Counted from the first letter of the stretch, positions 9,720 through 18,983 are shown. The stretch: 64,000 nucleotides of DNA from Bradyrhizobium sp. B124 (GCF_038967635.1 NZ_CP152413.1:310001-374000), one strand, 5' to 3'. The notes: generated by a model from the letters alone, not told the origin. Translations and numbers: made by a program.

Positions 9720-10409
9720 ATGCTGGTCTGTATTCCCGACGTATTGAGCAAGGCTGATGTGGCGGAATTTCGCCGCATCATGGATGCCAGTGATTGGGAA
9801 GACGGCCGCTCGACCGCGGGTGCCGCGTCCGCAATGGTCAAGCGCAACGAGCAGCTGCCGCCCGACAGCGAGGTCGCGCGGCAGCTCGGCAACCGGATCC
9901 TGTCGGCGCTGTCGGCAAGCCCGCGCTTCATCTCGGCGGCGATCCCGCTTCAAATCTTTCCACCCTTGTTCAATCGCTACGCCGCCAGCGACGGGCACCA
10001 TTTCGGCCTGCATGTCGATAATGCGGTGCGGGGCGACAAACTGACGGGCTTGCGGATCCGCACCGACCTCTCGGTCACGCTGTTTTTATCGGAGCCGGAA
10101 GACTATGATGGCGGCGAGCTCGTCATCGAGGACCTCTACGGATCCCATGAAATCAAGCTGCCGGCAGGCGATCTCGTCGTTTATCCTGCTTCCAGCTTGC
10201 ATCTGGTCACGCCGGTCACGCGGGGGACCCGGGTAGCGTCTTTTTTCTGGCTGCAGAGCATGGTACGGGATGCCCACGCGCGCAGTCTGATCTTTGATCT
10301 CGATACTGCGATCCAGGCTCTGGTGGAGCGGCTGGGCCGCGATGACCCTGAAACGGTCAAATTGACCGGGATTTATCACAACCTGATCCGCCACTGGGCT
10401 GAAGTGTAA
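9720..10409 (+). CDS. piuC: PKHD-type Fe(II)/2-oxoglutarate hydroxylase (YbiX/PiuC family)
   Basis: 229 residues, starting at the ATG at 9720, 20 bases after the receptor. The facial triad is intact: HVD (H98, D100) and H161, with R171 of [13 protein letters not shown] placed to bind 2-oxoglutarate. YbiX/PiuC proteins sit next to catecholate receptors in many proteobacteria and are iron-regulated; their substrate is not firmly established, possibly a siderophore or drug conjugate. Its place between the receptor and exbB supports a role in siderophore use. Confidence 0.9.
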   Translation: MLVCIPDVLSKADVAEFRRIMDASDWEDGRSTAGAASAMVKRNEQLPPDSEVARQLGNRILSALSASPRFISAAIPLQIFPPLFNRYAASDGHHFGLHVDNAVRGDKLTGLRIRTDLSVTLFLSEPEDYDGGELVIEDLYGSHEIKLPAGDLVVYPASSLHLVTPVTRGTRVASFFWLQSMVRDAHARSLIFDLDTAIQALVERLGRDDPETVKLTGIYHNLIRHWAEV

Positions 10410-10412
10410 CTG

Positions 10413-11417
10413 ATGATGACATTCAAGTTCCCCGCTGCATCCGCCATGATCGCCTCGCTGGCGATGCTGATGCTGGCTGCGCCGTCTTCGGCGCAGCAGC
10501 AAACGGCGCCTGCCGCGCAGCCCGCGCCGGTGACCCGAGCTCAGTCCGCACCCGTCGCCCAACCGCCGGCTGCGCAGGCCCAGCCAGTGGCAGCTGCCCA
10601 GACCGCGCCGGCACCCGCCGCAGCGGCTCCTGCACCGACGGCGCTCGATGCGTCGCCGGCCGTGCCGGCGAACGGCGACGGCAAGGTGCTGAAGTCGACC
10701 AGCACCGGCCTGCACGAATTGTCGCCGTGGAACATGTTCCTGAACGCCGACATCATCGTGAAGGCGGTGATGCTCGGTCTCGCTTTCGCCTCGCTGGTGA
10801 CCTGGACTGTGTTCATCGCCAAGATGGTCGAGCTGACCGTGGCGCAGAGCAAGCTGCGCGGCGCGCTCGCCAAGATCGCTGAATCGCGGTCGCTGGCGGA
10901 AGCGCAGTTCGCACTCGGCGCCAAGGGCAGCGTGCTGTCGTCGTTCATTGCGGCCGCGATGCGCGAGGGACGACTGTCGGCGGGCATCTCCAGCGACGCC
11001 GGCATCAAGGAGCGCGCCGCGTCCAGCTTTGCCGAGATCGTGCGCGCCGAAGCCCGCAAGATCCGCGTCGGCATGGGCCTGCTCGCAACTATCGGCGCGA
11101 CGTCGCCCTTCGTCGGCCTGTTCGGCACCGTCTGGGGCATCATGAACAGCTTCATCGGCATTTCGAAGTCGCAGACGACGAACCTTGCCGTGGTGGCGCC
11201 GGGCATCGCGGAAGCGCTGCTCGCAACCGCGATCGGCCTCGTCGCGGCGATCCCCGCCGTCATCATTTACAACCATTTCTCGCGCGTTACGAAGGTCTAT
11301 CTCGAGCTCGTCAACCGCGCCTCGGGCGCGGCGGGACGGCTCCTGTCGCGCGATCTCGATCGCACCCATGGCGACGTTCCGCGCACCGCGCTTCCGCGCG
11401 CCGCGGCGGCGGAGTAG
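10413..11417 (+). CDS. exbB: TonB-system energiser ExbB
   Basis: 334 residues. Signal-like N-terminus (MIASLAMLMLAAPSSAQQ), a long Ala/Pro/Gln-rich periplasmic stretch to about residue 90, then the MotA/TolQ/ExbB domain with three membrane helices, including LLATIGATSPFVGLFGTVWG and EALLATAIGLVAAIPAVIIY. It forms the proton channel with ExbD that powers TonB. ATG at 10413 or 10416; three bases after the hydroxylase stop. The long N-terminal extension is usual for alphaproteobacterial ExbB. Confidence 0.95.
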   Translation: MMTFKFPAASAMIASLAMLMLAAPSSAQQQTAPAAQPAPVTRAQSAPVAQPPAAQAQPVAAAQTAPAPAAAAPAPTALDASPAVPANGDGKVLKSTSTGLHELSPWNMFLNADIIVKAVMLGLAFASLVTWTVFIAKMVELTVAQSKLRGALAKIAESRSLAEAQFALGAKGSVLSSFIAAAMREGRLSAGISSDAGIKERAASSFAEIVRAEARKIRVGMGLLATIGATSPFVGLFGTVWGIMNSFIGISKSQTTNLAVVAPGIAEALLATAIGLVAAIPAVIIYNHFSRVTKVYLELVNRASGAAGRLLSRDLDRTHGDVPRTALPRAAAAE

Positions 11418-11420
11418 GCG

Positions 11421-11885
11421 ATGGCAGTCTCGATCTCCGAGAACGATGGCGACGACGATTTCGCGGAATCCCACGAGATCAACGTCACGCCGTTCATCGA
11501 CGTGATGCTGGTGCTGCTGATCATCTTCATGGTGGCGGCGCCGCTCTCGACCGTCGATCTGCCGATCGATCTGCCGACCTCCAGCGCGACGCCGCAGAAG
11601 AAGCCGGACAAGCCGACCTATCTCAGCATCAAGCCCGACCTGACGCTGGCGATCGGCGAGAACGCGGTGAAGCGGGCCGACCTGGTCAATTCGCTCGATG
11701 CGGTGCCCGACATGAGCAGGGACAAATACGTGTTCCTGCGGGCCGATCGCATGGTGCCCTATGGCGAGCTGATGGGCGTGATGGAGCTGCTGCGCGCCGG
11801 CGGCTACACGCATGTCAAGCTGGTCACGCTCGAGGGCGTTCCGGGAGCGCCCGCGGCGGCGCAGGCCGAACCGGCCAAACCCTGA
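11421..11885 (+). CDS. exbD: TonB-system subunit ExbD
   Basis: 154 residues. Single N-terminal membrane helix with the essential proton-carrying Asp (D27 in NVTPFIDVML), then a periplasmic domain. It pairs with ExbB three bases upstream and with TonB twelve bases downstream. The C-terminal Ala/Glu/Pro tail is not conserved. Confidence 0.95.
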   Translation: MAVSISENDGDDDFAESHEINVTPFIDVMLVLLIIFMVAAPLSTVDLPIDLPTSSATPQKKPDKPTYLSIKPDLTLAIGENAVKRADLVNSLDAVPDMSRDKYVFLRADRMVPYGELMGVMELLRAGGYTHVKLVTLEGVPGAPAAAQAEPAKP

Positions 11886-11897
11886 CGGCGAACAGCG

Positions 11898-12695
11898 ATG
11901 TCCACCAACCCCGATCTTGACCTGCGGACGTCGAAGCGGCTCTGGGTGATCGCCGCGGTGACGGCGGTCGGGCTGCATCTGGGCGGCGCGGCGCTGGCGC
12001 TGGCGAATTTGCGCGGCGACGACGGTGGCGAGGGGCTCGGTGCTGCTGGTGCGGAATACGCTGTCGAACTCGCCTCTCCTGACGTGCCCGATGATGCAGC
12101 ACCGCCCGGCGCGCCGGCCGACGAGCAGCAGGCCGTGCAGGAGATGGCGCAGCAGAAGGCAGAGGTGAAGGACACCGACCTGCCTCAGGCCAAGCCGATG
12201 GAGGCCGACGACCCCGATCGCATCGTGACGGAGGACACCGCCAAGAAACAGAAGGAGGACGAGGCCAAGGTCGCCAAGGTCGAGACCAACGCCCAGGAAG
12301 CGCAGCAGGCTTCAGAAGCGGCCGCGCCAACCAAGCTGGAGGACACGCGTCAGTCGGAGACGATGAAGGCGCCCAATCCCGGGATCGGCAAGGACAAGCT
12401 CGCGCTGACGGCCAAATGGGACAAGAAGATCATTGGCATCATCGAGAAGAACAAGCGTTACCCGAAGGTCGGCAAGGGCAAGGAAGCACGGGTGGTGCTC
12501 AGCTTCGTCCTGAACCGGCTCGGCCGCGTGATCGAACTCGCCATCGCCGAATCGTCAGGAGATCCCGTCTATGACGAAGCGGCGTTGGCGCTGCTTCGCC
12601 GCGCTAGTCCGGAGTTGCCACCTCCGCCTGCGGAGCTGACCGAAGACACGTTCAGCTACACTGTCCCGATCGTCTATAGCAAGCCGAAGCAGTAG
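11898..12695 (+). CDS. tonB: TonB-family energy transducer
   Basis: 265 residues. N-terminal membrane anchor (WVIAAVTAVGLHLGGAALAL), a central charged Lys/Glu/Ala/Pro-rich spacer (residues ~50-165) that can span the periplasm, and a C-terminal TonB domain (NKRYPKVGKGKEARVVLSF, then DPVYDEAALALLRRASP). It carries energy from ExbB-ExbD to outer-membrane receptors. Last gene of the operon, so receptor, motor and transducer are made together. Confidence 0.93.
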   Translation: MSTNPDLDLRTSKRLWVIAAVTAVGLHLGGAALALANLRGDDGGEGLGAAGAEYAVELASPDVPDDAAPPGAPADEQQAVQEMAQQKAEVKDTDLPQAKPMEADDPDRIVTEDTAKKQKEDEAKVAKVETNAQEAQQASEAAAPTKLEDTRQSETMKAPNPGIGKDKLALTAKWDKKIIGIIEKNKRYPKVGKGKEARVVLSFVLNRLGRVIELAIAESSGDPVYDEAALALLRRASPELPPPPAELTEDTFSYTVPIVYSKPKQ

Positions 12696-12699
12696 TTGT

Positions 12700-12806
12700 T
12701 GTCGTTCCGGGGCGCGACAAAGTCGCGAGCCCGGAATCCATTGTGCCGCATGCTCGACGGATCGATGAATTCCGGGCGCTCGTGTCGCGAGGCCCGGAAG
12801 GACGGC
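12700..12806. repeat. Palindromic repeat, family A
   Basis: Contains GTTCCGGGGCGCGA...GCCCGGAATCCATTG followed by GATGAATTCCGGGCGC...GAGGCCCGGAAGGACG, that is two facing halves of a long stem. Related copies lie at 35297-35406 and 48797-48899. It sits between the convergent tonB and binding-protein genes. Confidence 0.75.
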
Positions 12807-12809
12807 GTC

Positions 12810-14045
12810 TCAGCTCTTCTTCACCAGCGGGCAGACGCTCTTCTCGAGCGGCAGGAAGGCTTCATCCGCGGGGATGGTCGCCACCAGCTTGTAATAGTCC
12901 CACGGATACTTCGATTCCGACGGCTTCTTCACCTCGAACAGATAGGCGGGGTGGATCTTGCGGCCGTCGATCCGGATCGACCCCTTGCCGAACAGCGGAT
13001 CGTCGGTCGGCAGCTCCTTCATCTTGGCCACGACGGCGCGGCCGTCATGTGGATTGCCGCCGAGCGCCTCCAGCGCCTTGAAATAGTGGATCAGCGAGGA
13101 ATAGACGCCGGCCTGCACCATGGTCGGTGGGTTCTTCTTGAAGCGCTCCATGAACCGTTTGGTGAAGGCGCGGGTCTGGTCGTTCATGTCCCAGTAGAAT
13201 GTCTCGGTGAAGTTCAGGCCCTGCGCGACGTTGAGGCCGAGCGCGTTGATGTCGGTGATGAACAGCAGCATGCCGGCAAGCCTCTGACCGCCCGAGACGA
13301 TGCCGAATTCGGCGGCCTGCTTGATTGCGTTGGTGGTGTCGCCGCCGGCATTGGCAAGACCGACGATCTTGGCCTTCGAGCTCTGCGCCTGCAGCAGGAA
13401 GGACGAGAAATCTGCGTTGTTGAGCGGGTGCTTGACGCTGCCGAGCACCTTGCCGCCATTCGCAGTGACGACCGCTGAGGTGTCTCGCTCGAGTGCCTGG
13501 CCGAACGCATAGTCCGCGGTGAGGAAGAACCAGCTGTCGCCGCCGGATTTCACCAGCGCCTTGCCGGTGCCGTTGGCGAGCATGTAGGTGTCGTAGACCC
13601 AGTGCACCGTGTTCGGTGAGCACTGCGCGCCCGTGAGGTCGGATGAGGCGGAGCCCGAGTTGAGGTTGACGACGTTCTTCTCCTTGGCGAGGTTGGCGAT
13701 CGCGAGCCCGACATTGGAGGCCGCGAGATCGACGAACACGTCGACCTTCTCGACATCGATCCACTGCTTGCCGATGTTGACCGCGACGTCGGGCTTGTTC
13801 TGGTGATCGGCCGAGATCAGGTCGATCTTCCAGCCCTTCGCCAGCAGCCCGGAATCCTCGATCGCCATCTGCGCCGCCACCGTCGAGCCGGGACCGCCGA
13901 TGTCCTGATAGAGACCGGACTGATCGCCGAGGGCGCCGACCTTGGCGACCTTGTCCATCGTCTGCGCCGACGCGCTGCCGACGAACACGAGGCTCGCGGT
14001 CATCACCAAGGCTGTCTTGACGGCGGCTGCAATGGAACGCTTCAT
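12810..14045 (-). CDS. ABC transporter substrate-binding protein, branched-chain amino acid type
   Basis: 411 residues from the ATG at 14045, which has a perfect GGAGGGA site; the longer frame is untranslated leader. Signal peptide KRSIAAAVKTALVMTASLVF cleaved after SASA, then a LivJ-type periplasmic binding fold (VAKVGALGDQSGLYQDIGG; DLISADHQNKPDVAVNIGKQ; FFLTADYAFGQALERDTSA). It captures a small ligand, often amino acids, amides or aromatic acids. No permease or ATPase genes are adjacent, so it is an orphan that must share a membrane complex encoded elsewhere. Confidence 0.88.
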   Translation of the reverse strand: MKRSIAAAVKTALVMTASLVFVGSASAQTMDKVAKVGALGDQSGLYQDIGGPGSTVAAQMAIEDSGLLAKGWKIDLISADHQNKPDVAVNIGKQWIDVEKVDVFVDLAASNVGLAIANLAKEKNVVNLNSGSASSDLTGAQCSPNTVHWVYDTYMLANGTGKALVKSGGDSWFFLTADYAFGQALERDTSAVVTANGGKVLGSVKHPLNNADFSSFLLQAQSSKAKIVGLANAGGDTTNAIKQAAEFGIVSGGQRLAGMLLFITDINALGLNVAQGLNFTETFYWDMNDQTRAFTKRFMERFKKNPPTMVQAGVYSSLIHYFKALEALGGNPHDGRAVVAKMKELPTDDPLFGKGSIRIDGRKIHPAYLFEVKKPSESKYPWDYYKLVATIPADEAFLPLEKSVCPLVKKS

Positions 14046-14241
14046 CTTCCCTCCAGTATGATTTTTGTTTTTGAGTTCCTCATTATGCCCGGCATCGGGC
14101 GTATCGCCTAGGGCGCAGGCGCGATCGATCGCGCGCGATATTCCACGCTGCGGCGATTGAGCGGCCATTGACGCGCGACGCGACGCCGCAGCGTCCGCAT
14201 GTCGGTGATGAGAGCGGGAATGGATTGCAGCGCGGACCGTG

Positions 14242-14670
14242 CTATTTCCAGTAGTAGCGGATCGCGACGTAGACCACGACGAGGCAGGCGAAGATCAGCG
14301 CCACCGGCATCGGGCGCTTGGCGTTAGGGGCAGCGGCGGCCGTCTTCTTGGCGGGCAGGCGGCGGAACGCGGTGACGTTGCCGGTGTCGGCGGCCGGTTC
14401 GCGCGAGCGTGCCGGAACCTCGGGTGCTTTGCCGGCGCCGCCCATCTCCGCATAGTAGGTGCGGTACATCTCTTGGATCGTCGCCTCGCTGGCGTCGGCG
14501 TCGCTCATCTGGTCCAGCAGTCTCTTGTGGATGGCCAGGAAATTCTGCGCCTCCGGCGGCAGGGCGGAGGCGCCGTTCAGCTTCGCCATCATCTTCCAGG
14601 TCGCAAAGTCGGCCCGCGCGCGGGTGTCGGCGCGTCGTGCAATCAGCATATCGGCAGCTTTGATCACCAT
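14242..14670 (-). CDS. Hypothetical protein with C-terminal membrane anchor
   Basis: 142 residues; ATG at 14670 with a GAGG site. Residues 1-75 form a helical soluble domain, followed by an Ala/Pro/Lys linker and one C-terminal membrane helix (PVALIFACLVVVYVAIRYY). No catalytic motif seen. It looks like a tail-anchored protein of unknown function; it lies upstream of the binding-protein gene on the same strand but about 200 bases away. Confidence 0.7.
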   Translation of the reverse strand: MVIKAADMLIARRADTRARADFATWKMMAKLNGASALPPEAQNFLAIHKRLLDQMSDADASEATIQEMYRTYYAEMGGAGKAPEVPARSREPAADTGNVTAFRRLPAKKTAAAAPNAKRPMPVALIFACLVVVYVAIRYYWK

Positions 14671-14751
14671 GGCCTCGAAGCGTTCCCGTCCCTGCGCGTG
14701 AGTAGGAAGATTGGGTTCCGATGTTGCGATCGGGTCATCCGCAAATCAAGG

Positions 14752-15432
14752 CTATGTGTTTCCGGTAATGAGGAGAAGGGCGTTGATTACATAGCCGGTC
14801 AGAGTTCGCAGTATCGTTGAAATAACATCAAGATTTAGGCCGATCTGCCGGCCGATTACGGGCAGCAGGATCAACAGCCCGATCAGGATCAGCATGCCGT
14901 AGGGCTCCAGCCGGGCGAGCGGGACCGCCAGCGGCCGCGGCAGCAGCCCGACCGCGACCCGGCCGCCGTCCAGCGGCGGGATCGGCATCATGTTGAAGAT
15001 TGCGAGCACGATGTTGATCAGGAAGGCGTTTTTCAGATTGTCCGCGGTCCATTTTGCCGCATCTGCGGGAACCAATGGCAGCGCGTGGAATGCCAGCGCC
15101 GCCGCGGTCGCCAGGATGATGTTGGTGACCGGGCCGGCGAGCGCCACCCACACCATGTCGAGCTTGGGATGGTTGAGCTTGCGGAAGTTCACCGGCACCG
15201 GCTTGGCGTAGCCGAACAGGAACGGCGAATGCGCGAACAGCAGTACCGCGGGCAGGACCAGCGTGCCGAACGGATCGATGTGCTTCAGCGGGTTAAAACT
15301 GACGCGGCCGAGCTTCCAGGCGGTGTCGTCGCCGAGCCGGTGCGCGACGAAGCCGTGCGCCGCCTCGTGGAACGTGATGGCGATCACCAGCGGCAGCACC
15401 CAGACGGAGACGTCGTAGAGGGAAATGTTCAA
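14752..15432 (-). CDS. Site-2 protease family zinc metalloprotease (M50)
   Basis: 226 residues, about the length of compact M50B proteases. Zinc-binding HEAAH at residues 22-26 in the first helix and the third ligand D155 in NMMPIPPLDGG. Several membrane helices and no PDZ domain. Such proteases cleave membrane-embedded helices, sometimes anti-sigma factors; the substrate is not known. The start is TTG at 15432 with a GAGGCGG upstream. The neighbours give no clue. Confidence 0.88.
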   Translation of the reverse strand: MNISLYDVSVWVLPLVIAITFHEAAHGFVAHRLGDDTAWKLGRVSFNPLKHIDPFGTLVLPAVLLFAHSPFLFGYAKPVPVNFRKLNHPKLDMVWVALAGPVTNIILATAAALAFHALPLVPADAAKWTADNLKNAFLINIVLAIFNMMPIPPLDGGRVAVGLLPRPLAVPLARLEPYGMLILIGLLILLPVIGRQIGLNLDVISTILRTLTGYVINALLLITGNT

Positions 15433-15516
15433 TGGCGTGCCGCCTCGGGTTCACTTGGACCGGACCCTCAGGCTAGCACGGATTCGCTGACGGCTTTGCG
15501 GGGGCGTGGCCGCGGG

Positions 15517-16419
15517 TCAGTGTGTGTCCAGCGCGACCACGCGGGCGCGTTGCGGCTGGGTCGTCGCGATCCAGATGCCGGCAAACACCGTGACGATGCC
15601 GGCCATCAGATTCCAGCTCAGCGGCTCGCCGAGTAAGGCTGCGCCGACCAGCGAGGCGGCGATCGGATTGACGGTGACTGATATGGCCACCCGGGTCGGC
15701 GTCGTCCGCTCCAGCGCGAAGGCCCAGAGATAGAAGGTGAGTGCTGCGCCGAAGGCGCCGAGATAGGTCGCGCCGAACCATTGCGGCGCACCGAACTCCG
15801 CAACCGGCGCGAAACTGCCGCGCAGCAGAGAGCCTGTTATCAGGACCGCAGCCCCGGCCGCCATGGCCAGCGTGGTGAAGGGGATCGGGCCGGAGCGGCG
15901 GATATAGGGCTTCGACCAGATGCTGTAGAGCGCCATGCACAGCGCGGCCGCGACCATCAGCAGATCGCCGCGCCAGGCGCCTGGCGGGGCCGCGGCGAGG
16001 CCGGAGAGCAGCGCCATCGAGACGCCCAGGATGGTGACCAGCACGCCTATCGTCTTTCGCGCCGTGAGCGGTTCGGCACCGAGCGCCGCGCCGACCAACA
16101 TGGTCAGTAGCGGCAGCGTCGAGAGCGCGAGCGCACCGCGGGCGGCCGTCGTGAAGATGAGCGATGCATTGAACAGGACCGGAAACGCCGCAAAGAACAG
16201 CAGGCCGAGGCCGGTGACACCAGGCCAGTCGCGCCGCGGCGGCCAGCTTCCACGCTGCAGCAACGCCAGCGGCAGCAGCAGCAGGACGCCGATGCCGAAG
16301 CGGAACGCGCCGATCGCCAGTGGATCGATGGCACCGACCAGAAACCGAGTCGCCCCGATCGAGGTTCCCCCGAGCCCGCTCGACGCCACCGCGGCCAACA
16401 CCCCCCAGATCTCGCCCAT
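15517..16419 (-). CDS. EamA/DMT-superfamily transporter
   Basis: 300 residues with ten predicted helices in two EamA repeats (residues ~8-135 and ~150-285). These carriers often export amino acids or metabolites. Divergent from the LysR gene at 16511 with only 91 bases between, so control by that regulator is likely. Confidence 0.88.
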   Translation of the reverse strand: MGEIWGVLAAVASSGLGGTSIGATRFLVGAIDPLAIGAFRFGIGVLLLLPLALLQRGSWPPRRDWPGVTGLGLLFFAAFPVLFNASLIFTTAARGALALSTLPLLTMLVGAALGAEPLTARKTIGVLVTILGVSMALLSGLAAAPPGAWRGDLLMVAAALCMALYSIWSKPYIRRSGPIPFTTLAMAAGAAVLITGSLLRGSFAPVAEFGAPQWFGATYLGAFGAALTFYLWAFALERTTPTRVAISVTVNPIAASLVGAALLGEPLSWNLMAGIVTVFAGIWIATTQPQRARVVALDTH

Positions 16420-16468
16420 CCCGCTTCGACCCCTCTTTTTTGCTTGCGCAATCTAGGGAAGGGTCGAT

Positions 16469-16504
16469 ATTCAGTGAATGGAATAAACTTGATCGACTAA
16501 ATCA
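16469..16504. promoter_or_regulatory. Candidate LysR-type sites between DMT transporter and LysR gene
   Basis: Two small inverted repeats in the 91-base divergent region: ATTCA-g-TGAAT (16469-16479) and TGAT-N7-ATCA (16490-16504). LysR proteins bind interrupted dyads of this kind. Short, so only suggestive. Confidence 0.35.
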
Positions 16505-16510
16505 CGGATT

Positions 16511-17419
16511 ATGATGAGTTCGCCCGTCCTGGACCCGGACCTTCTGCAAGCCTTTGTCGCGGTGGCGGACCATCGCTCCTTCACCCGCGCCGCCGCGGCG
16601 CTGAACCGGACCCAATCCGCCGTCAGCATGCAGGTGAAGCGGCTGGAGGAGCGGCTGCAGGCCGAGCTGTTTCATCGCAGCACGTCCAGTGTCGATCTGA
16701 GCGCGGCTGGAGAGGGGCTGCTCGGCTACGCCCGCCGTATTCTGAGTCTCAACGCTGAGGCGGTCGGCCGGGTGCGCGAGCACGGCATCGACGGGCGGGT
16801 GCGCCTTGGCGTGATGGACGATTACGGGACGCTGATCGTCCCGCCGCTACTCAAGGAGTTCATCGCCAATTATCCACTGATCCATGTCGAGATGGAGACC
16901 GGGCTGACATCGTCGATGACGGATCGGCTTGGCGAAGCCTATGACCTCGTGATCGCAATGCACCCCGAAGGACGCGGCGAGGGCGAATTGCTGCGTACCG
17001 AGCAGGCGGTGTGGGCCGCCAGCGCCACGCATCGTGTCGAGGAGCTCGACCCGCTGCCGGTCGCGCTCTATCCGCAGGGCTGTCTGTTTCGGAGCTGGGC
17101 GATGCAGGCGCTGGATGAAGCGAGCCGGCCGTGGCGGCTCGCCTTCGTCAGCCACAGCCTGTCCGCGGTCGAGGCGATCGCGGCGCAGGGTCTTGCCGTG
17201 ACGGTCGTGAAATCGGGGACCTTTCCGCCGACGTTGCGGCGCCTGACCGCGCGCGACGGCATGCCGCGGCTGCCGCGCGCAGAGATCCGATTGCACCGCG
17301 CGCCGAATCTTGCGCGCGCGGCGTCACTGCTCGCAGATCATCTCGTCGCAGCGCTGCGACAACCCGCCAAGCGGGGCGCGGCAGCTTCGGTTCTGATTGA
17401 ATCAGAACCGAAGCTTTAG
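16511..17419 (+). CDS. LysR-family transcriptional regulator
   Basis: 302 residues. The N-terminal helix-turn-helix (LLQAFVAVADHRSFTRAAAA; NRTQSAVSMQVKRLEERL) is typical of LysR, followed by the periplasmic-binding-like ligand domain. Probably controls the divergent DMT exporter. The last dozen codons (after RGAA) and the stop lie inside a 15-base-arm palindrome belonging to a repeat, so the native C-terminus may have been replaced by repeat sequence. Confidence 0.9.
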   Translation: MMSSPVLDPDLLQAFVAVADHRSFTRAAAALNRTQSAVSMQVKRLEERLQAELFHRSTSSVDLSAAGEGLLGYARRILSLNAEAVGRVREHGIDGRVRLGVMDDYGTLIVPPLLKEFIANYPLIHVEMETGLTSSMTDRLGEAYDLVIAMHPEGRGEGELLRTEQAVWAASATHRVEELDPLPVALYPQGCLFRSWAMQALDEASRPWRLAFVSHSLSAVEAIAAQGLAVTVVKSGTFPPTLRRLTARDGMPRLPRAEIRLHRAPNLARAASLLADHLVAALRQPAKRGAAASVLIESEPKL

Positions 17420-17480
17420 CTTCTTATTTTGACGCATTTTCTTCACGCGAACCGGCGTCCACTTCGCTCGAAAACGCTCT
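17383..17480. repeat. Repeat family D, copy 1, with perfect hairpin
   Basis: A perfect 15-base stem (17383-17397 with 17401-17415, loop TGA) is followed by a 54-base block (17427-17480) that recurs at 29557-29610, ending CACTTCGCTCGAAAACGCTC. The stem overlaps the 3' end of the LysR gene and could stop transcription between it and the convergent SDR gene. Confidence 0.8.
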
Positions 17481-18225
17481 AGTACGTCGCCCGTCCGCCG
17501 GAGATGTCGAACACTGCGCCGGTCGAGAACGCGCAATCTTCCGACGCCAGCCAGGCCACCATCGAAGCAAGCTCCTCGACCTGCACGAAGCGGGCTTTTG
17601 GAATCTTCGACAGCATGAAGTCGATGTGCGCTTGCGTCATCTGGTCGAAGATCGCGGTCTTCGCCGCGGCCGGCGTCACCGCATTGACCAGGATGTCGTG
17701 CTGCGCGAGCTCCTTGCCGAGCGATTTGGTGAGCGCGATCAGGCCGGCCTTCGACGAGGAATAATGCGCGGCGTTCGGGTTGCCTTCCTTGCCGGCGATC
17801 GAGGCGATGTTGACGATGCGGCCGTACTTCTGGCCGATCATGGTCGGCACGATCGCTTTGCAGCAGATGAACGGCCCCTCGAGATTGAGCCGTATCACCC
17901 TGCGCCAGTCGTCGAGATCGGTTTCCCATACCGGCTTGTTGGCTCCGGTGATCCCGGCGTTGTTGACGAGGATGTCGATCTTGCCGAACGCCCGCAGCGT
18001 CTGATCGCGCGCGGCGTCGACCGCGGCGGGATCGGTGACGTCGGTCTTGATCGCGATCACGTTCTCGCCGATCGCCCTGGCGGTTTTCTCTGCCAGCGGC
18101 TGGTCGAAATCCCAGATCGCGACCCTGGCGCCTGATGCGACAAAGCGCTCGGTGATGGCGCGGCCGAACCCTTGCGCGCCGCCGGTGACGACGGCGCAGC
18201 GGCCGTTGAGATCGATCTTATTCAT
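17479..18225 (-). CDS. SDR-family NAD(P)-dependent oxidoreductase
   Basis: 248 residues, classical SDR. Cofactor motif TGGAQGFGRAI (TGxxxGxG), NNAG at ~88, and the active-site YSSSKAGL (YxxxK). The Asp in WDFDQ after beta-2 suggests NAD preference. 26 bases downstream of a second SDR and in line with the sugar-acid dehydratase, so it probably oxidises a sugar or interconverts a sugar acid in that pathway. The exact substrate is not visible. Confidence 0.87.
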   Translation of the reverse strand: MNKIDLNGRCAVVTGGAQGFGRAITERFVASGARVAIWDFDQPLAEKTARAIGENVIAIKTDVTDPAAVDAARDQTLRAFGKIDILVNNAGITGANKPVWETDLDDWRRVIRLNLEGPFICCKAIVPTMIGQKYGRIVNIASIAGKEGNPNAAHYSSSKAGLIALTKSLGKELAQHDILVNAVTPAAAKTAIFDQMTQAHIDFMLSKIPKARFVQVEELASMVAWLASEDCAFSTGAVFDISGGRATY

Positions 18226-18251
18226 GCCAGATGCCTTTGATCGCGTGAACG

Positions 18252-18983
18252 TCAGAGCATGAAGCCGCCGTCGACGACCATGTCGACACCGGTGGTGAAT
18301 GCGGCTTCGTCGCTTGCAAGATAGACTGCCATCGCCGCGATCTCCTCGGCGGTGCCGAGCCGGCCCATCTTCTGGCGCGCGACGAACTTCTCGCGTCCGT
18401 CCGGTCCTGCAGCGGCTGCGCGCTCCAGCATCGAGGGCGTCTCAACGGTGCCGGGGCAGATCGCGTTGCAGCGGATGCCCTGGGTGATGAAGTCGAGCGC
18501 AACCGCGCGCGTCAGCAGCGAAACTGCCGCCTTCGACGCGCTGTAGACATAACGGTTGACCGGCGGCCGCAATGCCGCGCAGGACGAAATGTTGACGATG
18601 CTGCCGCCGCCGCCTTCCAGCATCGCCGGCAGAAACGCCTTGATGGTCCGGTGCATCGACTTGACGTTGAGGTCGAACGAGAAGTCGAAGTCCTCGTCCG
18701 AGCACTCCAGAATGGTGCCGTGATGCACGAAGCCCGCCGCATTGAGCAGGATGTCGATCTTGCCGACGCGCTTGGCGAAGCTGTTGACCTCGGCGGTGTT
18801 GCGCACGTCGAGCCGCGCGGTCTCGGCGACGCCGTCCTTGCCGAGGCTGGCGATGCCGCTCTCATTGATGTCGGTGGCGATTACGGTCGCGCCTTCACGC
18901 GCGAATGCGATCGCGCATGCGCGCCCGATGCCCGCCGCCGCGGCGGTGACGACGGCGCGCTTTCCCTTCAGTCTGTCTGACAT
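18252..18983 (-). CDS. SDR-family NAD(P)-dependent oxidoreductase
   Basis: 243 residues. TAAAAGIGRACA cofactor loop, DINE acidic end of beta-2 (NAD preference), NAAG, and YSASKAAV active site. A good GAGGAG site precedes the ATG. It resembles small sugar-acid or 3-hydroxyacid dehydrogenases of the same fold. Co-directional with the dehydratase and the other SDR; a family B repeat lies between it and the dehydratase. Confidence 0.87.
   Translation of the reverse strand: MSDRLKGKRAVVTAAAAGIGRACAIAFAREGATVIATDINESGIASLGKDGVAETARLDVRNTAEVNSFAKRVGKIDILLNAAGFVHHGTILECSDEDFDFSFDLNVKSMHRTIKAFLPAMLEGGGGSIVNISSCAALRPPVNRYVYSASKAAVSLLTRAVALDFITQGIRCNAICPGTVETPSMLERAAAAGPDGREKFVARQKMGRLGTAEEIAAMAVYLASDEAAFTTGVDMVVDGGFML

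Noticed and set aside
10086..11978. Long minus-strand frame (630 codons) across exbB and exbD
   Set aside because: Arg/His-rich antisense shadow; exbB-exbD-tonB are clear on the plus strand.
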